DNA of 64,000 nt from Rhodoferax ferrireducens (GCF_003347515.1 NZ_QEII01000290.1:186001-250000); one strand, 5' to 3'; counted from the stretch's first letter, positions 1-9,328 are shown. The notes: generated by a model not told the origin, from the sequence alone. A program made the numbers and translations.

Positions 1-85
1 CTTGACGCTGGTTTCTGTATAGCGTGAGGCCACTCACCCCTGTTGTTGGCGGCGTGACCGGTTATTAACAGTAAGGTACTAAACA

Positions 86-120
86 CGCGAGGGTTTCATC
101 ATGAACCCTCGCGTTTTTTT
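86..120 (+). terminator. Rho-independent terminator upstream of the msh genes
   Basis: A perfect 10-bp stem (86-95 pairing with 104-113) with an 8-nt loop is followed by seven T. It should end transcription of the gene that enters from the left, of which at most about 27 bases lie in the window; frames end at a TAG at 20-22 or a TGA at 25-27. The fragment is too short to identify, though a pilin gene would fit the locus. From here to mshC only AT-rich sequence that may hold the mshC promoter is seen. Confidence 0.9.
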
Positions 121-254
121 GTTTTTGCCCATTCGCCCCTAAGTATTGTCTGGAAGTCGGGTTAACGTGCTTTTATACGTCAAATACGCCTCTAGCCCAC
201 GTAGATATTGCGTAGATAGCTACTAAATATATAGCGTACAATAATTTGACAGCC

Positions 255-740
255 ATGACAGTTCATCGCCGCGACTATGACGTGATGCTTGGGCAGCCAT
301 GCCGGAGTCCGCATCAGCGTGGCTTTACGCTGATTGAACTGATCATGGTGATCGTTTTGCTGGGGGTGCTGGCCGTGTTTGCCGCCCCGCGAATATTCAA
401 CAGCGATGATTTCAATGCTCGGGGTTTTCACGACGAGACGCTCTCTTTGTTGCGTTACGCCCAGAAAACGGCTATTGCACAGCGGCGTACGGTGTGCGTC
501 AATTTGAATGCGACCGGCGTGACCATGACCATGGATACGAACACCCCACCCGACGGAGGCTGCGATGCCGCACCCACTTTGCCCAACACGCCGCGGGGCG
601 GCAGCGGGCTCGCCGGCTCTGTCGTGGCGTTTCAATTTAGGCCTTTGGGCAGCACCAATCAATCTACTGCGGTCACCATCACCATACTCAACAGCAACGG
701 CATCACGGTAGAGGCGGAGACCGGGTATGTCCATGACTAA
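255..740 (+). CDS. mshC: MSHA-type minor prepilin MshC
   Basis: A type IV prepilin-like protein of 161 residues from the ATG at 255. It has a basic leader ending in Gly, cut before Phe24 in a GFTLIELIMVIV-type motif, with Glu at +5 for prepilin peptidase and N-methylase and a single hydrophobic N-terminal helix. The C-terminal half carries two Cys (one after RRTV, one in GGCDAA) that could form a disulfide. It would be a minor pilin at the tip or priming complex of an MSHA-like pilus. In-frame starts also exist at TTG 246 and ATG 285; the latter gives a more usual 13-residue leader, and no strong ribosome site decides between them. It overlaps mshD by 14 nt, and its place before mshD-O-P-Q is the main reason for the name. 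Confidence 0.8.
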   Translation: MTVHRRDYDVMLGQPCRSPHQRGFTLIELIMVIVLLGVLAVFAAPRIFNSDDFNARGFHDETLSLLRYAQKTAIAQRRTVCVNLNATGVTMTMDTNTPPDGGCDAAPTLPNTPRGGSGLAGSVVAFQFRPLGSTNQSTAVTITILNSNGITVEAETGYVHD

Positions 741-1179
741 GTCACGTCAACGCGGCTTCACGCTGATCGAACTCATCATTTTTATCGTGGTGGTCTCGGT
801 CGGCCTGGTCGGGATTCTCAAGGTGATGGACGTCACAGTCAAATCCAGTGCCGATCCCATGGTGCGCAAGCAGACGATTGCCATTGCCGAGTCTCTTTTG
901 GAGGAGATTTTGCTCAAGGACTATGCCAATCCTACAGGGGGTGACACCGGAACCGTTCGCGCCTTGTTTGACGACGTTGATCAGTACGCTGGCTACATCA
1001 CTACAGGCATCAAAGACCCGCTGGGCGTTGATGTCCCCAGTTTGAGTAGCTACAACATTTCCCCGGCAGTTACAGTGGGAACGACCACACTAGGCGGTTT
1101 GACCGTCAAGATAATTACCGTATCGGTCACGGGTCCGCAGGGCATGATCAGCCTGACGGGCTACCGTGGAAACTACTAG
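727..1179 (+). CDS. mshD: MSHA-type minor prepilin MshD
   Basis: A prepilin of 150 residues with a ten-residue leader ending in RG, then FTLIELIIFIVVVSVG with Glu at +5 of the mature protein. The early region after the helix (MVRKQTIAIAESLLEEIL) is typical of MshD/PilV-like minor pilins. The start at 727 is preceded by GGAG around 716; ATG 733 is also possible. It is translationally coupled to mshC by overlap, and mshO starts 3 nt after its stop. It probably enters the pilus as a minor subunit. Family membership is clear; the exact MshD assignment rests mostly on gene order. Confidence 0.8.
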   Translation: MSMTKSRQRGFTLIELIIFIVVVSVGLVGILKVMDVTVKSSADPMVRKQTIAIAESLLEEILLKDYANPTGGDTGTVRALFDDVDQYAGYITTGIKDPLGVDVPSLSSYNISPAVTVGTTTLGGLTVKIITVSVTGPQGMISLTGYRGNY

Positions 1180-1181
1180 CC

Positions 1182-2027
1182 ATGCGCTGTACCAAAACCG
1201 CTTCCCGATGCCAAAGTGGGTTTACCCTGGTTGAGTTGATCATGGTGATCGTCATCATGGGGGTCATCGGCGGCATCGTGTCGGTGTTTATGAAAAGCCC
1301 CATTGATGCTTACTTCGCCAGTGCCCGCCGCGCCGCTTTGACTGACGTGGCCGACACTGCAGTGCGCCGTATCGCACGCGATATTCGCAAAGCCTTGCCC
1401 AACAGCATTGGCACCTCCGTTGACAAGAAATGTATAGAGTTCATCCCCACCAAGACGGGCGGGCGCTATCGGGCCGAAGAGACCATCGCTGGTGACGGGA
1501 GCAGTCTCGCCTTTGGCACCGCCGATACCACTTTCAATTTGTTTGGCAGCAACGATGATCCGCTGCCTGCGGACCAGCGAATTGCTGTAAACGACGTGAT
1601 TGCGGTGTCCAATTTTGGCTTTGGTGTGGCAGATGCCTATGCGGGCAGCAATACAGCGCTGATATCCGGTGTGTCGAACGCCCCGGAGACCGTCATTACC
1701 ATCGCAAGCACGACGTTTGACGTTGCGTTGGCCTCGCCCAACTACCGATTTCAGGTCATTCCCGCGAACGAAAAAGTGGTTGCGTTTGTTTGCAGCGGAA
1801 ACAACTTGTACCGGGTCGCGAGCACTACGCTTGCCCATGTCTGCCCCGTAACGGTGGCATCGACCGATCCCATCCTGGCCCGCAACGTTACCTCTGCTGA
1901 ATGCAGTTTCGACTACAGCGGCTCAAACCTGCAGCGCAACGCTCTCGTCAGCATGAAGATACAGATGACGGACAGTGGTGAGACGGTCAGCCTGCAGCAC
2001 GAGGTTCATGTGAACAACACGCCATGA
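1182..2027 (+). CDS. mshO: MSHA-type minor prepilin MshO
   Basis: A 281-residue prepilin. The leader ends at Gly13 and is followed by FTLVELIMVIVIMGVIGG, the methylated transmembrane helix. Next comes the segment ADTAVRRIARDIRKALPNS, which is strongly characteristic of MshO among pseudopilins. The length is larger than core pilins and usual for MshO. It likely forms part of the pilus tip complex with MshC, MshD and MshP. Its stop overlaps the mshP start by 4 nt, so the genes are read from one transcript. Confidence 0.88.
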   Translation: MRCTKTASRCQSGFTLVELIMVIVIMGVIGGIVSVFMKSPIDAYFASARRAALTDVADTAVRRIARDIRKALPNSIGTSVDKKCIEFIPTKTGGRYRAEETIAGDGSSLAFGTADTTFNLFGSNDDPLPADQRIAVNDVIAVSNFGFGVADAYAGSNTALISGVSNAPETVITIASTTFDVALASPNYRFQVIPANEKVVAFVCSGNNLYRVASTTLAHVCPVTVASTDPILARNVTSAECSFDYSGSNLQRNALVSMKIQMTDSGETVSLQHEVHVNNTP

Positions 2028-2455
2028 GCTACGCCCGGTTTCGCCCCCAGCAAGGCTTTGCCGCCATAGCTGCCATTTTTCTGGTCGTTGTGTTGGCCGC
2101 TTTGGGTGGTTTTATGCTGACGTTTTCCAATACCCAGCAACTCACCTCCACGCAGGATGTGCAAGGAACACGTGCCTTTTGGGCGGCGCGGGTCGGGCTG
2201 GAGTGGGGTGTAGCTGGGGTTTTTGCTCAACCAGCCGCCACGGCCAACTGTGTGTCTGCCAGTCAGACTTTGCCTGGTGGTGTGGCAACTTTCGATGGTG
2301 GTTTTACGGTGGTTGTTTCATGCTCTCGACAGATTTTTGTCGAGGGTGGTGTGGATCGAAAGATTTTCCAGTTCACCTCAGTGGCGTCGTCTGCAGGAGG
2401 CGTTGGGACCGTGGGGTTTGTGGAGCGCAGCATGTCTGCGTCCGTGGAGCGATGA
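2024..2455 (+). CDS. mshP: MSHA biogenesis protein MshP
   Basis: A 143-residue protein with one N-terminal membrane helix (GFAAIAAIFLVVVLAALGGFML) that resembles a pilin helix but lacks the canonical Glu5, as is usual for MshP/PilX-like proteins. The motif TRAFWAARVGLEWG matches the conserved segment after the helix in MshP. Two Cys follow in the C-terminal half. It starts at an ATG overlapping the mshO stop and is followed within a few bases by mshQ. Probable role: minor component of the pilus tip. Confidence 0.85.
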   Translation: MSYARFRPQQGFAAIAAIFLVVVLAALGGFMLTFSNTQQLTSTQDVQGTRAFWAARVGLEWGVAGVFAQPAATANCVSASQTLPGGVATFDGGFTVVVSCSRQIFVEGGVDRKIFQFTSVASSAGGVGTVGFVERSMSASVER

Positions 2456-2489
2456 ATCCATGCCCTCGAATCGCAGATTGGAAGATTCC

Positions 2490-5400
2490 ATGAATACTAT
2501 TTTTGCCACATGCTTTAACCGTGGGTTTCTTTCGCGCAGCCATGAGGCATGGCCAATGCTCAGGCGCATGTTCTTGGTTGTACTTGCGTTGGTGGGCTTG
2601 TTTGGGTTTGCCGAAATGGCCCAAGCTGCCAGAACAATTAACTCGGTCACCCTTGACGGCGCCTCCAGCACCACGGTTGCACCTGGTGCCACTATTTCCG
2701 TTTTGGTCAATGTCACGACCGATTCAAGCGGTGGCAGTAACCCCACACGGTGGCGCAGTACCGGCTGGCGCATTTCAACCACCGGGCCCGGCACGTTGAC
2801 TTGCGAAAACCACGCCAATCATGATTCTTCGGGAGCATACAACGAGACCTTTGACATTGCCGCGCCCAGCACGCCAGGAACCTACAACGCCTATTTCGTT
2901 GCCTATGGCAACGACAGCTGCAGCTCGGGCGCGAGTTCGACGACCGTTTTGGCCAGTAGTGTCATCGTCGTGGCACCGCTGGTTATTAACTCGGTGACGC
3001 TAAATGGTATCGCTAGCGTTACAGTGGGCACTGGCGAGGCCATCACGGCAGTGGTCGACGCCACGACCAATTCCAGTATGGCGGGATACCAGTGGAGATC
3101 CACCGGCTGGCGCATCTCCAATAGCGCGCCAGGTGCCATGATCTGCGTGGACCATGCCAACCACGACACGGCCGGAACCTTTAGCGAAACCTTTAGCATC
3201 ACGGCGCCGGCCACCTCTGGCACCTACAACGCGTATTTCATAGCCTATAACGACAATAGTTGCGGTGCCGGAGCCAGTTCTACCGAGCTGATGAGTGGCG
3301 CCGTCACTATCCTGTCGCTCACCGAGTTCAATTCTTCCGGTGGAACCACTGCTACCAATGGTTTGCACTTCTACCTGGAGGACACGACCAAGATCCAGGT
3401 TCGGCGGCTCAACAATACCGGGCAGGTCTATGCACCCGGGTCCATACCACCCAGCAACAGTCTGGACAATGGGGTTTTTATCCGCGCCAATGGACTGGTT
3501 TACGGCCCCAGCCACACGGTGACTACGTTCAACCCCAGTGGTGGCATGTACAACTTCTATTCCATCACGCCGGCATCGCCCGCCAATCCGTCGTCAATTG
3601 GCGTCCAGCAGACCGCCACAGGCACCTTTGGCATTACCGCAGGCCCCCAAGTCTCGGTGCTGTGGAAGTACACCACTCCGCTGGATTTTTTGATCGCCGA
3701 GGTGACGCTCACGATTCCTACCGGGTATGCGGTCAGCGCGGCCAATCCAGTGCGCTACTACCATGTGTTCGACACCTACCTGGGTGGCAGCGACAGTGGC
3801 TGCGGTGTTTCATTTCTCGACGGTGGCAAACGCGTTATTGGTACCTATCCACCGGCGTCCGGCACTTGCACATCCAGTACTAGCATCCCGGCGGGCGTGT
3901 CGGTGGTGGAGTCATTTCGGGAGCGCAGCGGTCAGGCGTTTTCGAACTACTGTGCCGCAGGCTGGGCTAGTTTTTTCAACACCGGCTCACCCAATTGTTC
4001 GGTTCAGCAGTCTGCCGTGATGAGCAATACGGTGGTTACAAGCTACCAGGACACCGGCATTGGCGTGGAGTTGGATTTCACTGCACCGGGTACCTACACC
4101 TTCAGCTACGACTTTGTGATCGGTTCGCCCAATGTGCCGCCCTACGACCACCTGGAGATTCGGCATGACGGTGCTGGCACCCTGTGTCCTGACACCGTCA
4201 CGGTGCTGGCTTGCACGTCTTCGGCGGTGCCGTGTCCAGCGCTTAGCATCGTCAATACCGGCACTTTGACCGGCGCAGTCACTACAACTCCGGCTGCACC
4301 CGCTATCACCAAGACGCCGGCCACTTTTACACTGGGCACCAGCAATTCGACCCAGGGCGTCGTATTGCAAGCGGCTGGGGCTGGCCCCGTCACTCTGGGC
4401 ACCAGCGGCCTGAGCGCGATCCCCGTGAACGGCACCAAATGCTGGAACACGACGACCTTGATCGAAAGCTGCACTTTGACCTTTGCCAACACACCGTGCG
4501 TCGGTGGTTACGAGTGTCTGGAAATCGGGGCAACGTATAAGAATTTGGTCACAACGCCCACTGACCGCAACCCTCTCTACACCAAGCTGAGCGGAACCAA
4601 CTTCAAGTTTGATGTGGTCGCCTTGCAAAGCGGTGGCGCACAGGCCTCCACATACACTGCCGCTGCCAATGTGACGGTGGAACTGTTTGCTGACAGCGCG
4701 TCACCAGCGCCCAACTGCAGCGCCTACACCAGCCCGATTGCCACCCAGTCCATCACCTTTGCTGCAGGTGACTCCGGGCGGAAGACGCTGAGTACAAACT
4801 TTAACCTGGCCAATGCCTATGGCAAGGTGCGCTGCCGTGTGAGCGATGCCAATCTGTCACCCACGATTTATGGATGCTCGTCGGATGATTTTGCCGTTAG
4901 GCCCCAGCAGCTGACGGTGACCGCACCGACCATGAACAATGGAACCCTCGCCGGTGACCCCAAGGCCGCAGCGGGAACCTCCTTCACGATGGATGCGGCG
5001 GCCGGGGTTACTGCCGGCTACACGGGCACCCCCGCGCTGGACACCAGCAAGGTCCAGGACCATGCCAGCGTGGCCATTGCTGCGAGCACGCTGTCAGGGT
5101 CGTTCTCCGCGGGTGCCGGTACCAAGGCTAGCGGAGCCGCGTTCAAGTATCTGGATGTGGGCAATATCAAGTTTCTGGCCGATGCGGTGGTTGACAGTGG
5201 TTTTACCAGCGTGGACCAAACGAACGATTGTGTTGCGGGCAGTACATCGAATACGCTGTCTGGCGGCAAGTACGGGTGCAACATCGGGAGTGCTGCGTCC
5301 GCCACAATGGGTCGCTGGTACCCCAGTCACTACTCTTTCACAGGCAGCTTGACACCCGCTTGTGTGGCAGGCAGTTTTACCTATATGGACAATGATGCCC

Positions 5401-6239
5401 TGGGCGTGGCGCTGACCTTGAAAGCGCATGCATCCAGCGGGGGCGTTGCGTCTGCAACAGATCCGGTTACCAGTCGCTACACCACGGGATACACCAATCT
5501 TGCCGCAGTCACCATCAGTGGCGACAACAACGGAGCGGCCGTGGCCGTGGCGCGACTCGGCAGCCCCTCATTCCCCGCCATGCCCAATACCGCTTTGTGG
5601 ACGTCAGGCCTGTGGATGCTCAATGACACCTATCAGTTCTCCAAGCTCGCTGCGCTTGACGGGCCCTATGAATTGTTCAAGCTCAAAGCGGCCATTAACG
5701 ACCCGGACCTGAGCGCTTTGATAGGTGCGGCGATAGCGCAGGAAACTGGCACGACGCGGGTACGCTCCGGTCGAGTACGCATGCAGAACGCTTATGGTTC
5801 AGAGCTTTTGGACTTGCCGGTAGTATTTCGAACCGAATACTTGGCAGCCCTTCCCAACGACTGGCGAATTAATAGCGCGGACTCTTGCACGGCTTCAACC
5901 TTGACCTTTGCCGCCGTCGGCACGGATATCACCGCCAATACTTGTGTCTGGGATGATCCCGCCAGTCCTGCCAGCGGCAAGGCCTGTGTTTCGGCGCCTG
6001 CGATCGCAAACCGTAAGTATCTGGAAACCGGAGTGACGGGTACTGACAGCAGCGGAGTTGCTGGATTTGCGGGCAATTTCAATCTCTGGCTCAAAGCACC
6101 TGGCACCGGGCACGCAGGTTCCATAGACATCACGGCAAACGTTCCGGCTTGGCTGCAAGGTGCCACGGGGAACCCCAAGGCGCGCGCCACTTTTGGCGTG
6201 TACAAAAGTCCTTTAATCTATCGTCGGGAAAACTATTGA
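2490..6239 (+). CDS. mshQ: MSHA biogenesis protein MshQ (large exported protein, DUF6701-type C-terminus)
   Basis: A large exported protein of 1249 residues from ATG 2490, which has GGAAG seven bases upstream. In-frame ATGs at 2460 and 2556 are alternatives; the last would begin directly with the signal peptide (MLRRMFLVVLALVGLFGF). Cleavage is predicted after AQA, about residue 46. Two tandem repeats of 116 residues follow (about 50-165 and 166-275), each with the segment WRSTGWRIS, a conserved Cys, NHANHD and GTYNAYF. The rest is Ser/Thr/Gly-rich beta structure with a C-terminal region like MshQ proteins. It has many Cys and no further clear membrane helix. It probably sits at the pilus tip or cell surface as an adhesin-like subunit. 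The open frame extends upstream to 2223, but that part overlaps mshP and is not coding. Confidence 0.8.
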   Translation: MNTIFATCFNRGFLSRSHEAWPMLRRMFLVVLALVGLFGFAEMAQAARTINSVTLDGASSTTVAPGATISVLVNVTTDSSGGSNPTRWRSTGWRISTTGPGTLTCENHANHDSSGAYNETFDIAAPSTPGTYNAYFVAYGNDSCSSGASSTTVLASSVIVVAPLVINSVTLNGIASVTVGTGEAITAVVDATTNSSMAGYQWRSTGWRISNSAPGAMICVDHANHDTAGTFSETFSITAPATSGTYNAYFIAYNDNSCGAGASSTELMSGAVTILSLTEFNSSGGTTATNGLHFYLEDTTKIQVRRLNNTGQVYAPGSIPPSNSLDNGVFIRANGLVYGPSHTVTTFNPSGGMYNFYSITPASPANPSSIGVQQTATGTFGITAGPQVSVLWKYTTPLDFLIAEVTLTIPTGYAVSAANPVRYYHVFDTYLGGSDSGCGVSFLDGGKRVIGTYPPASGTCTSSTSIPAGVSVVESFRERSGQAFSNYCAAGWASFFNTGSPNCSVQQSAVMSNTVVTSYQDTGIGVELDFTAPGTYTFSYDFVIGSPNVPPYDHLEIRHDGAGTLCPDTVTVLACTSSAVPCPALSIVNTGTLTGAVTTTPAAPAITKTPATFTLGTSNSTQGVVLQAAGAGPVTLGTSGLSAIPVNGTKCWNTTTLIESCTLTFANTPCVGGYECLEIGATYKNLVTTPTDRNPLYTKLSGTNFKFDVVALQSGGAQASTYTAAANVTVELFADSASPAPNCSAYTSPIATQSITFAAGDSGRKTLSTNFNLANAYGKVRCRVSDANLSPTIYGCSSDDFAVRPQQLTVTAPTMNNGTLAGDPKAAAGTSFTMDAAAGVTAGYTGTPALDTSKVQDHASVAIAASTLSGSFSAGAGTKASGAAFKYLDVGNIKFLADAVVDSGFTSVDQTNDCVAGSTSNTLSGGKYGCNIGSAASATMGRWYPSHYSFTGSLTPACVAGSFTYMDNDALGVALTLKAHASSGGVASATDPVTSRYTTGYTNLAAVTISGDNNGAAVAVARLGSPSFPAMPNTALWTSGLWMLNDTYQFSKLAALDGPYELFKLKAAINDPDLSALIGAAIAQETGTTRVRSGRVRMQNAYGSELLDLPVVFRTEYLAALPNDWRINSADSCTASTLTFAAVGTDITANTCVWDDPASPASGKACVSAPAIANRKYLETGVTGTDSSGVAGFAGNFNLWLKAPGTGHAGSIDITANVPAWLQGATGNPKARATFGVYKSPLIYRRENY
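2638..3315 (+). repeat. Two tandem 348-bp repeats inside mshQ
   Basis: Two consecutive copies, starting at 2638 and 2986, share a period of 348 nt (116 codons). Both begin with TTAACTCGGT and encode the same succession of motifs (INSVTL, WRSTGWRIS, NHANHD, GTYNAYF). The second copy ends near 3315. They look like duplicated immunoglobulin-like beta domains at the N-terminus of the exported protein. Confidence 0.8.
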
Positions 6240-6412
6240 ACATGTTGCACTTTTGTGGGCTATTCGACAATAAGCGCCATCCATTTTATTGTTGCCCCGA
6301 TTGCGTCACCAGCTATTAAAATTAGAGCAAATTTGTGCTGCATATAAGTCTTCTCCATGATTGAAATCCTGACCCCCATTGACTTGTCCTTGTCACGAGA
6401 GATCGTTTGACC
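6240..6412 (+). promoter_or_regulatory. Gap between mshQ and mshI, possible internal promoter
   Basis: This is the longest gap inside the msh locus (173 bp) and is AT-rich compared with its flanks. It may carry a promoter for the mshI-to-mshN half: TTGCAC at 6245-6250 followed after 17 bases by CAATAA is a poor candidate. No terminator hairpin was seen. The segment near 6310-6330 (AGCTATTAAAATTAGAGC) resembles the right end of the interspersed repeat found elsewhere in the window, but the left end does not match. Confidence 0.25.
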
Positions 6413-7501
6413 ATGCGCTGGCCCTGGATACGTCAAGGCTCGAACGAACAGCTGGTGGTGTCGTGGTCACGGCAAACGCTTGTCTATGTGCTCGCGCGCT
6501 CAGGCGCCGGTGGCGTGCATCAGGTCCTCAAATTTGGTGTGGAGCGCCAGGGGGCTGACAGCATGGAAGACTTTGTCCGCCGGCTGCACGCCTTGGGGCT
6601 CAAGGGTTATGAAGCCCGCGTCATGTTGCGGCCAGAGCAATACCAGTGGCTGCAGATTGATGCACCGGCAGTGGCGCCTGATGAATTGCGTTCGGCCGCC
6701 CGTTACCAGATCAGGGAAATGCTGGAGTCGCATGTGGACGACGTCACGCTGGACGTCATGCGGGTCGGCGATGGTCAGCAAAAAGGGACTGGCCATCTCT
6801 TTGTGGTGGCGGCGACCAATGCGGTGTTGCGCGGGGTGCTGGACCTGGGTGACGCGATGAACTGGACGGTGTCCGTGATTGACGTTCAGGAAACCGCACA
6901 GCGCAACCTCCAGAGCGCATTGGCGACGCGTGATGGCGGCGCGGACCGCGCCAACGCGGCTTTGGTGTTGGTGGACGGGCAGCAGGCGGTGTTGACCATC
7001 GCTGCCAACGACGAGTTGTTTTATACGCGGCGGTTTGAACTGCCCGAAGGATTTTTGGCGGCGTCCTGGGGGCATGGCGACGATGCAGCTGCGGCGGCGG
7101 CCAATGCCTTCACGCCCGTGGACGAATACGTGCCCGACTACAGCGTGGGTGGCGTTTCCTATGGCAATGACTACACGGGTACATCCGCTGCCCAGCCCGC
7201 ATCGCCGGCCGGCGGCTCAATGGATGATGACAAGGCGCAGCGCTTGCTGGTGGAGGTGCAGCGTTCGCTGGATGTGTGGGATCGGTCCTGGTCCAGCATG
7301 CCGCTCAACGGCATGCGCGTCTACGCCGGCGAGCGCAGTGAGGAGTTGTCAAAATGGCTAGGCACGCAGCTGGGGCAGACGGTTGCGCCGCTGGATGTCA
7401 ATGCCTTGTTTCCAGGGTTCGAGGGCGGGGCGGTGGCTGATCAGGCACAGTGTCTGCCTTTGCTGGGCGTTCTGATGCGGACCGAGAGCCGCAAGCTCTG
7501 A
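6413..7501 (+). CDS. mshI: MSHA biogenesis protein MshI (PilM-like)
   Basis: A 362-residue cytoplasmic protein starting with MRWPWIRQG. The region ALGLKGYEARVMLRPEQYQWLQIDAPAV... and the following AARYQIREMLE segment are typical of MshI, the counterpart of the actin-fold PilM/GspL-N proteins. It would bind the N-terminus of the PilN-like protein encoded just downstream and link the inner-membrane platform to the cytoplasmic ATPase. The start at ATG 6413 is preferred to TTG 6407. It is followed after 35 nt by the PilN-like gene. Confidence 0.85.
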   Translation: MRWPWIRQGSNEQLVVSWSRQTLVYVLARSGAGGVHQVLKFGVERQGADSMEDFVRRLHALGLKGYEARVMLRPEQYQWLQIDAPAVAPDELRSAARYQIREMLESHVDDVTLDVMRVGDGQQKGTGHLFVVAATNAVLRGVLDLGDAMNWTVSVIDVQETAQRNLQSALATRDGGADRANAALVLVDGQQAVLTIAANDELFYTRRFELPEGFLAASWGHGDDAAAAAANAFTPVDEYVPDYSVGGVSYGNDYTGTSAAQPASPAGGSMDDDKAQRLLVEVQRSLDVWDRSWSSMPLNGMRVYAGERSEELSKWLGTQLGQTVAPLDVNALFPGFEGGAVADQAQCLPLLGVLMRTESRKL

Positions 7502-7536
7502 ATTCACTCTCTTAATAGCCGTACGCCCCTGCCACC

Positions 7537-8241
7537 ATGTCTCAGCAAATCAACCTCTGCGCTCCGATTCTGTTAACGCAGAAACGTTATTTTTCGGCCC
7601 AAACCATGGTGCAGGCTCTGGCCGTTTTTGTGGTTTTGGGTGGCGGCTTGTGCGCCTATTGGGTGTGGAGCCTGAATGTTGCCAGTGAAGGGTTCAAGAC
7701 AACGCTGGCAACGCAATCGCGCGAGCTTGAAAGCCTGCAATCAGCCATAGCGCAAGGCAAGGCGGGTGCGGCACCCGTGGATGCGTCCCTGACGCAGGAC
7801 CTTCAGCGCCGTCAAGCAGAGTTGCTGCAGCGTGAAGCGCTGCGGGATGCGTTGCAGCGTGGCCTATCCCGGCCGGGCTGGGGTCATGCGGCCCGGCTGC
7901 AACTGGTGGCCCAGAGTATTCCTTCCCAAGTGTGGGTGACGGAGGTGAAAGCCGATGAATCCCAACTGGACGTCAGCGGCTTTACCCTTGAGCCCTCCGC
8001 GCTCAACGACTGGGTGCTCAAACTTGCCACAAGCCCTCTCCTCAAAGGGCAAAAATTGTCAACGGTCAAGGTCGAGAATGCCAGTGTGGCCTTGATAAAA
8101 ACCGTGAACGGCGCGACAGTGCCGGCCGTGCCAGCGGCGTCGTCCACCGTGGCCGCCACGCCGCGTCCCATGTGGTCTTTTAATCTGATGAGTGAATTGG
8201 GCAAGCCTTTGGCACCGGCCTCAATGGGGGGCAAGCCATGA
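7537..8241 (+). CDS. PilN-like MSHA biogenesis protein
   Basis: A 234-residue protein with a short cytoplasmic N-terminus (SQQINLCAPILL, like the PilM-binding INL motif of PilN), one transmembrane helix at about residues 24-46, a coiled region, and a periplasmic ferredoxin-like domain (QSIPSQVWVTEV ... LDVSGFTLEPSALNDWVLKL). This matches PilN/GspL-C type inner-membrane assembly proteins, sometimes annotated as the second half of MshI. It overlaps mshJ by 4 nt. Its job is to form the inner-membrane alignment complex with MshI and MshJ. Confidence 0.8.
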   Translation: MSQQINLCAPILLTQKRYFSAQTMVQALAVFVVLGGGLCAYWVWSLNVASEGFKTTLATQSRELESLQSAIAQGKAGAAPVDASLTQDLQRRQAELLQREALRDALQRGLSRPGWGHAARLQLVAQSIPSQVWVTEVKADESQLDVSGFTLEPSALNDWVLKLATSPLLKGQKLSTVKVENASVALIKTVNGATVPAVPAASSTVAATPRPMWSFNLMSELGKPLAPASMGGKP

Positions 8242-8876
8242 AACGTTGGTGGGAAACGCAGTCTGCGCGCATCAATGCCTTGAGCATGCGCGAGCGCGTG
8301 TTTTTGTTCTTGTCCGTCATCGCCTGCTGCATGGCCTTGGCCGATGTGTTGTGGCTGTCACCGGCGCAAATGGCGCATAAACAATTGACGCAGCGTTTCG
8401 AAAAACAAAGCGCTGAGTTGCAGCGTGCGCGCAATGAGCTGAAAACCGTCGCCACGCCGGTGGATACCAACAAGGCGGTGCGCGATGAAATCGCTGCCGT
8501 CAAAACCCGTGTGGACAGCGTGAACCAGAACATCAAGGACGTGTTGCCCACTACAGCGCAGACCACGCCTCTCGCGCAGGTGCTTGCGCATTTGTTGCAG
8601 CGGCATGCTGGATTGACATTGGTGCGTACCGCCACCATGCCTCCCGAGGCAGGCGTCGGCCCAACCGCTGGGACGGCGGCCACGGCGGCGCCCGTGGGTC
8701 TCACGCGCCAGGGCGTGGAGTTAACCGTGTCGGGGCCCTATTCCGATTTAACGCAATACGTGCAGACGCTTGAGAAGGCGCTGCCGCATGTGCGTTGGGG
8801 CGCCATGAAACTTAAAAGTGAAAAGTTGCCTCCTGAGCTGACGCTGCAATTGTTTTTGGTCGGGGTGCAGCCATGA
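8238..8876 (+). CDS. mshJ: MSHA biogenesis protein MshJ (PilO-like)
   Basis: A 212-residue bitopic inner-membrane protein: basic N-terminus, a hydrophobic helix at about residues 19-38 (FLFLSVIACCMALADVLWL), a coiled coil at about 45-95, and a periplasmic domain with LTRQGVELTVSGPYSDLTQYVQTLE, the hallmark of PilO/GspM-like proteins. It pairs with the PilN-like protein encoded just upstream. Overlaps of 4 nt with both neighbours indicate coupled translation. Confidence 0.85.
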   Translation: MKRWWETQSARINALSMRERVFLFLSVIACCMALADVLWLSPAQMAHKQLTQRFEKQSAELQRARNELKTVATPVDTNKAVRDEIAAVKTRVDSVNQNIKDVLPTTAQTTPLAQVLAHLLQRHAGLTLVRTATMPPEAGVGPTAGTAATAAPVGLTRQGVELTVSGPYSDLTQYVQTLEKALPHVRWGAMKLKSEKLPPELTLQLFLVGVQP

Positions 8877-9328
8877 TGCATTTTTTTAACTCTGCCATGA
8901 CCAGGTCGTCGCCGCTCGGCTGGCTCATGGGCCTCTTCCTGTTTCTCTCGTTCAACCAGGTTGACGCACAGGGCCTGCGCGATCCGACGAAGCCTCCGGC
9001 CGAGGCTGGGCCTGCCAGCACCGCAACGGGTGAGAGATCGTTGAGCATTGAGCCTGGCGCCATGACCATCATCGTGCGCGATGGCCGCCCCTATTTGGCG
9101 GTGGGTACGCGTCTGTATGCCCGGGGAGAAAAGCTGGGTCAGGCCCGTATTGAACGCGTCAGTGAAACAGAAGTGTGGTTGCGCGAAGGTGGCGTGTTGC
9201 GCAAAGTGTCCCAGTTTCCCGGCGTCCAGCGTCGCACGGTGACTCCGCTTGCCGCGATGCCTGTCTGCAAAGCCAGGTCCTCCAAAACATCGTCCCCCGC
9301 CGCTCCTTGCGCCGACGTTCAACCGTGA
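8873..9328 (+). CDS. mshK: MSHA biogenesis protein MshK (PilP-like)
   Basis: A 151-residue exported protein with a signal-like hydrophobic segment at about residues 14-28, followed by GLRDPTKPP, the short motif typical of MshK and of PilP/GspC-type proteins that connect the inner-membrane complex to the secretin. The remainder is a small beta domain (LYARGEKLGQARIERV ... VWLREGGV). Its TGA shares one base with the ATG of mshL. It is predicted to act in the periplasm, docking on MshL. Confidence 0.8.
   Translation: MMHFFNSAMTRSSPLGWLMGLFLFLSFNQVDAQGLRDPTKPPAEAGPASTATGERSLSIEPGAMTIIVRDGRPYLAVGTRLYARGEKLGQARIERVSETEVWLREGGVLRKVSQFPGVQRRTVTPLAAMPVCKARSSKTSSPAAPCADVQP

Noticed and set aside
2223-2489. 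N-terminal extension of the mshQ frame
   Set aside because: It overlaps mshP almost entirely in another frame; the signal peptide and ribosome site support a start at 2490 (or 2460/2556).
6298-6332. Possible fifth copy of the interspersed repeat between mshQ and mshI
   Set aside because: Only the right end (AGCTATTAAAATTAGAGC) resembles the others; the left half does not align.
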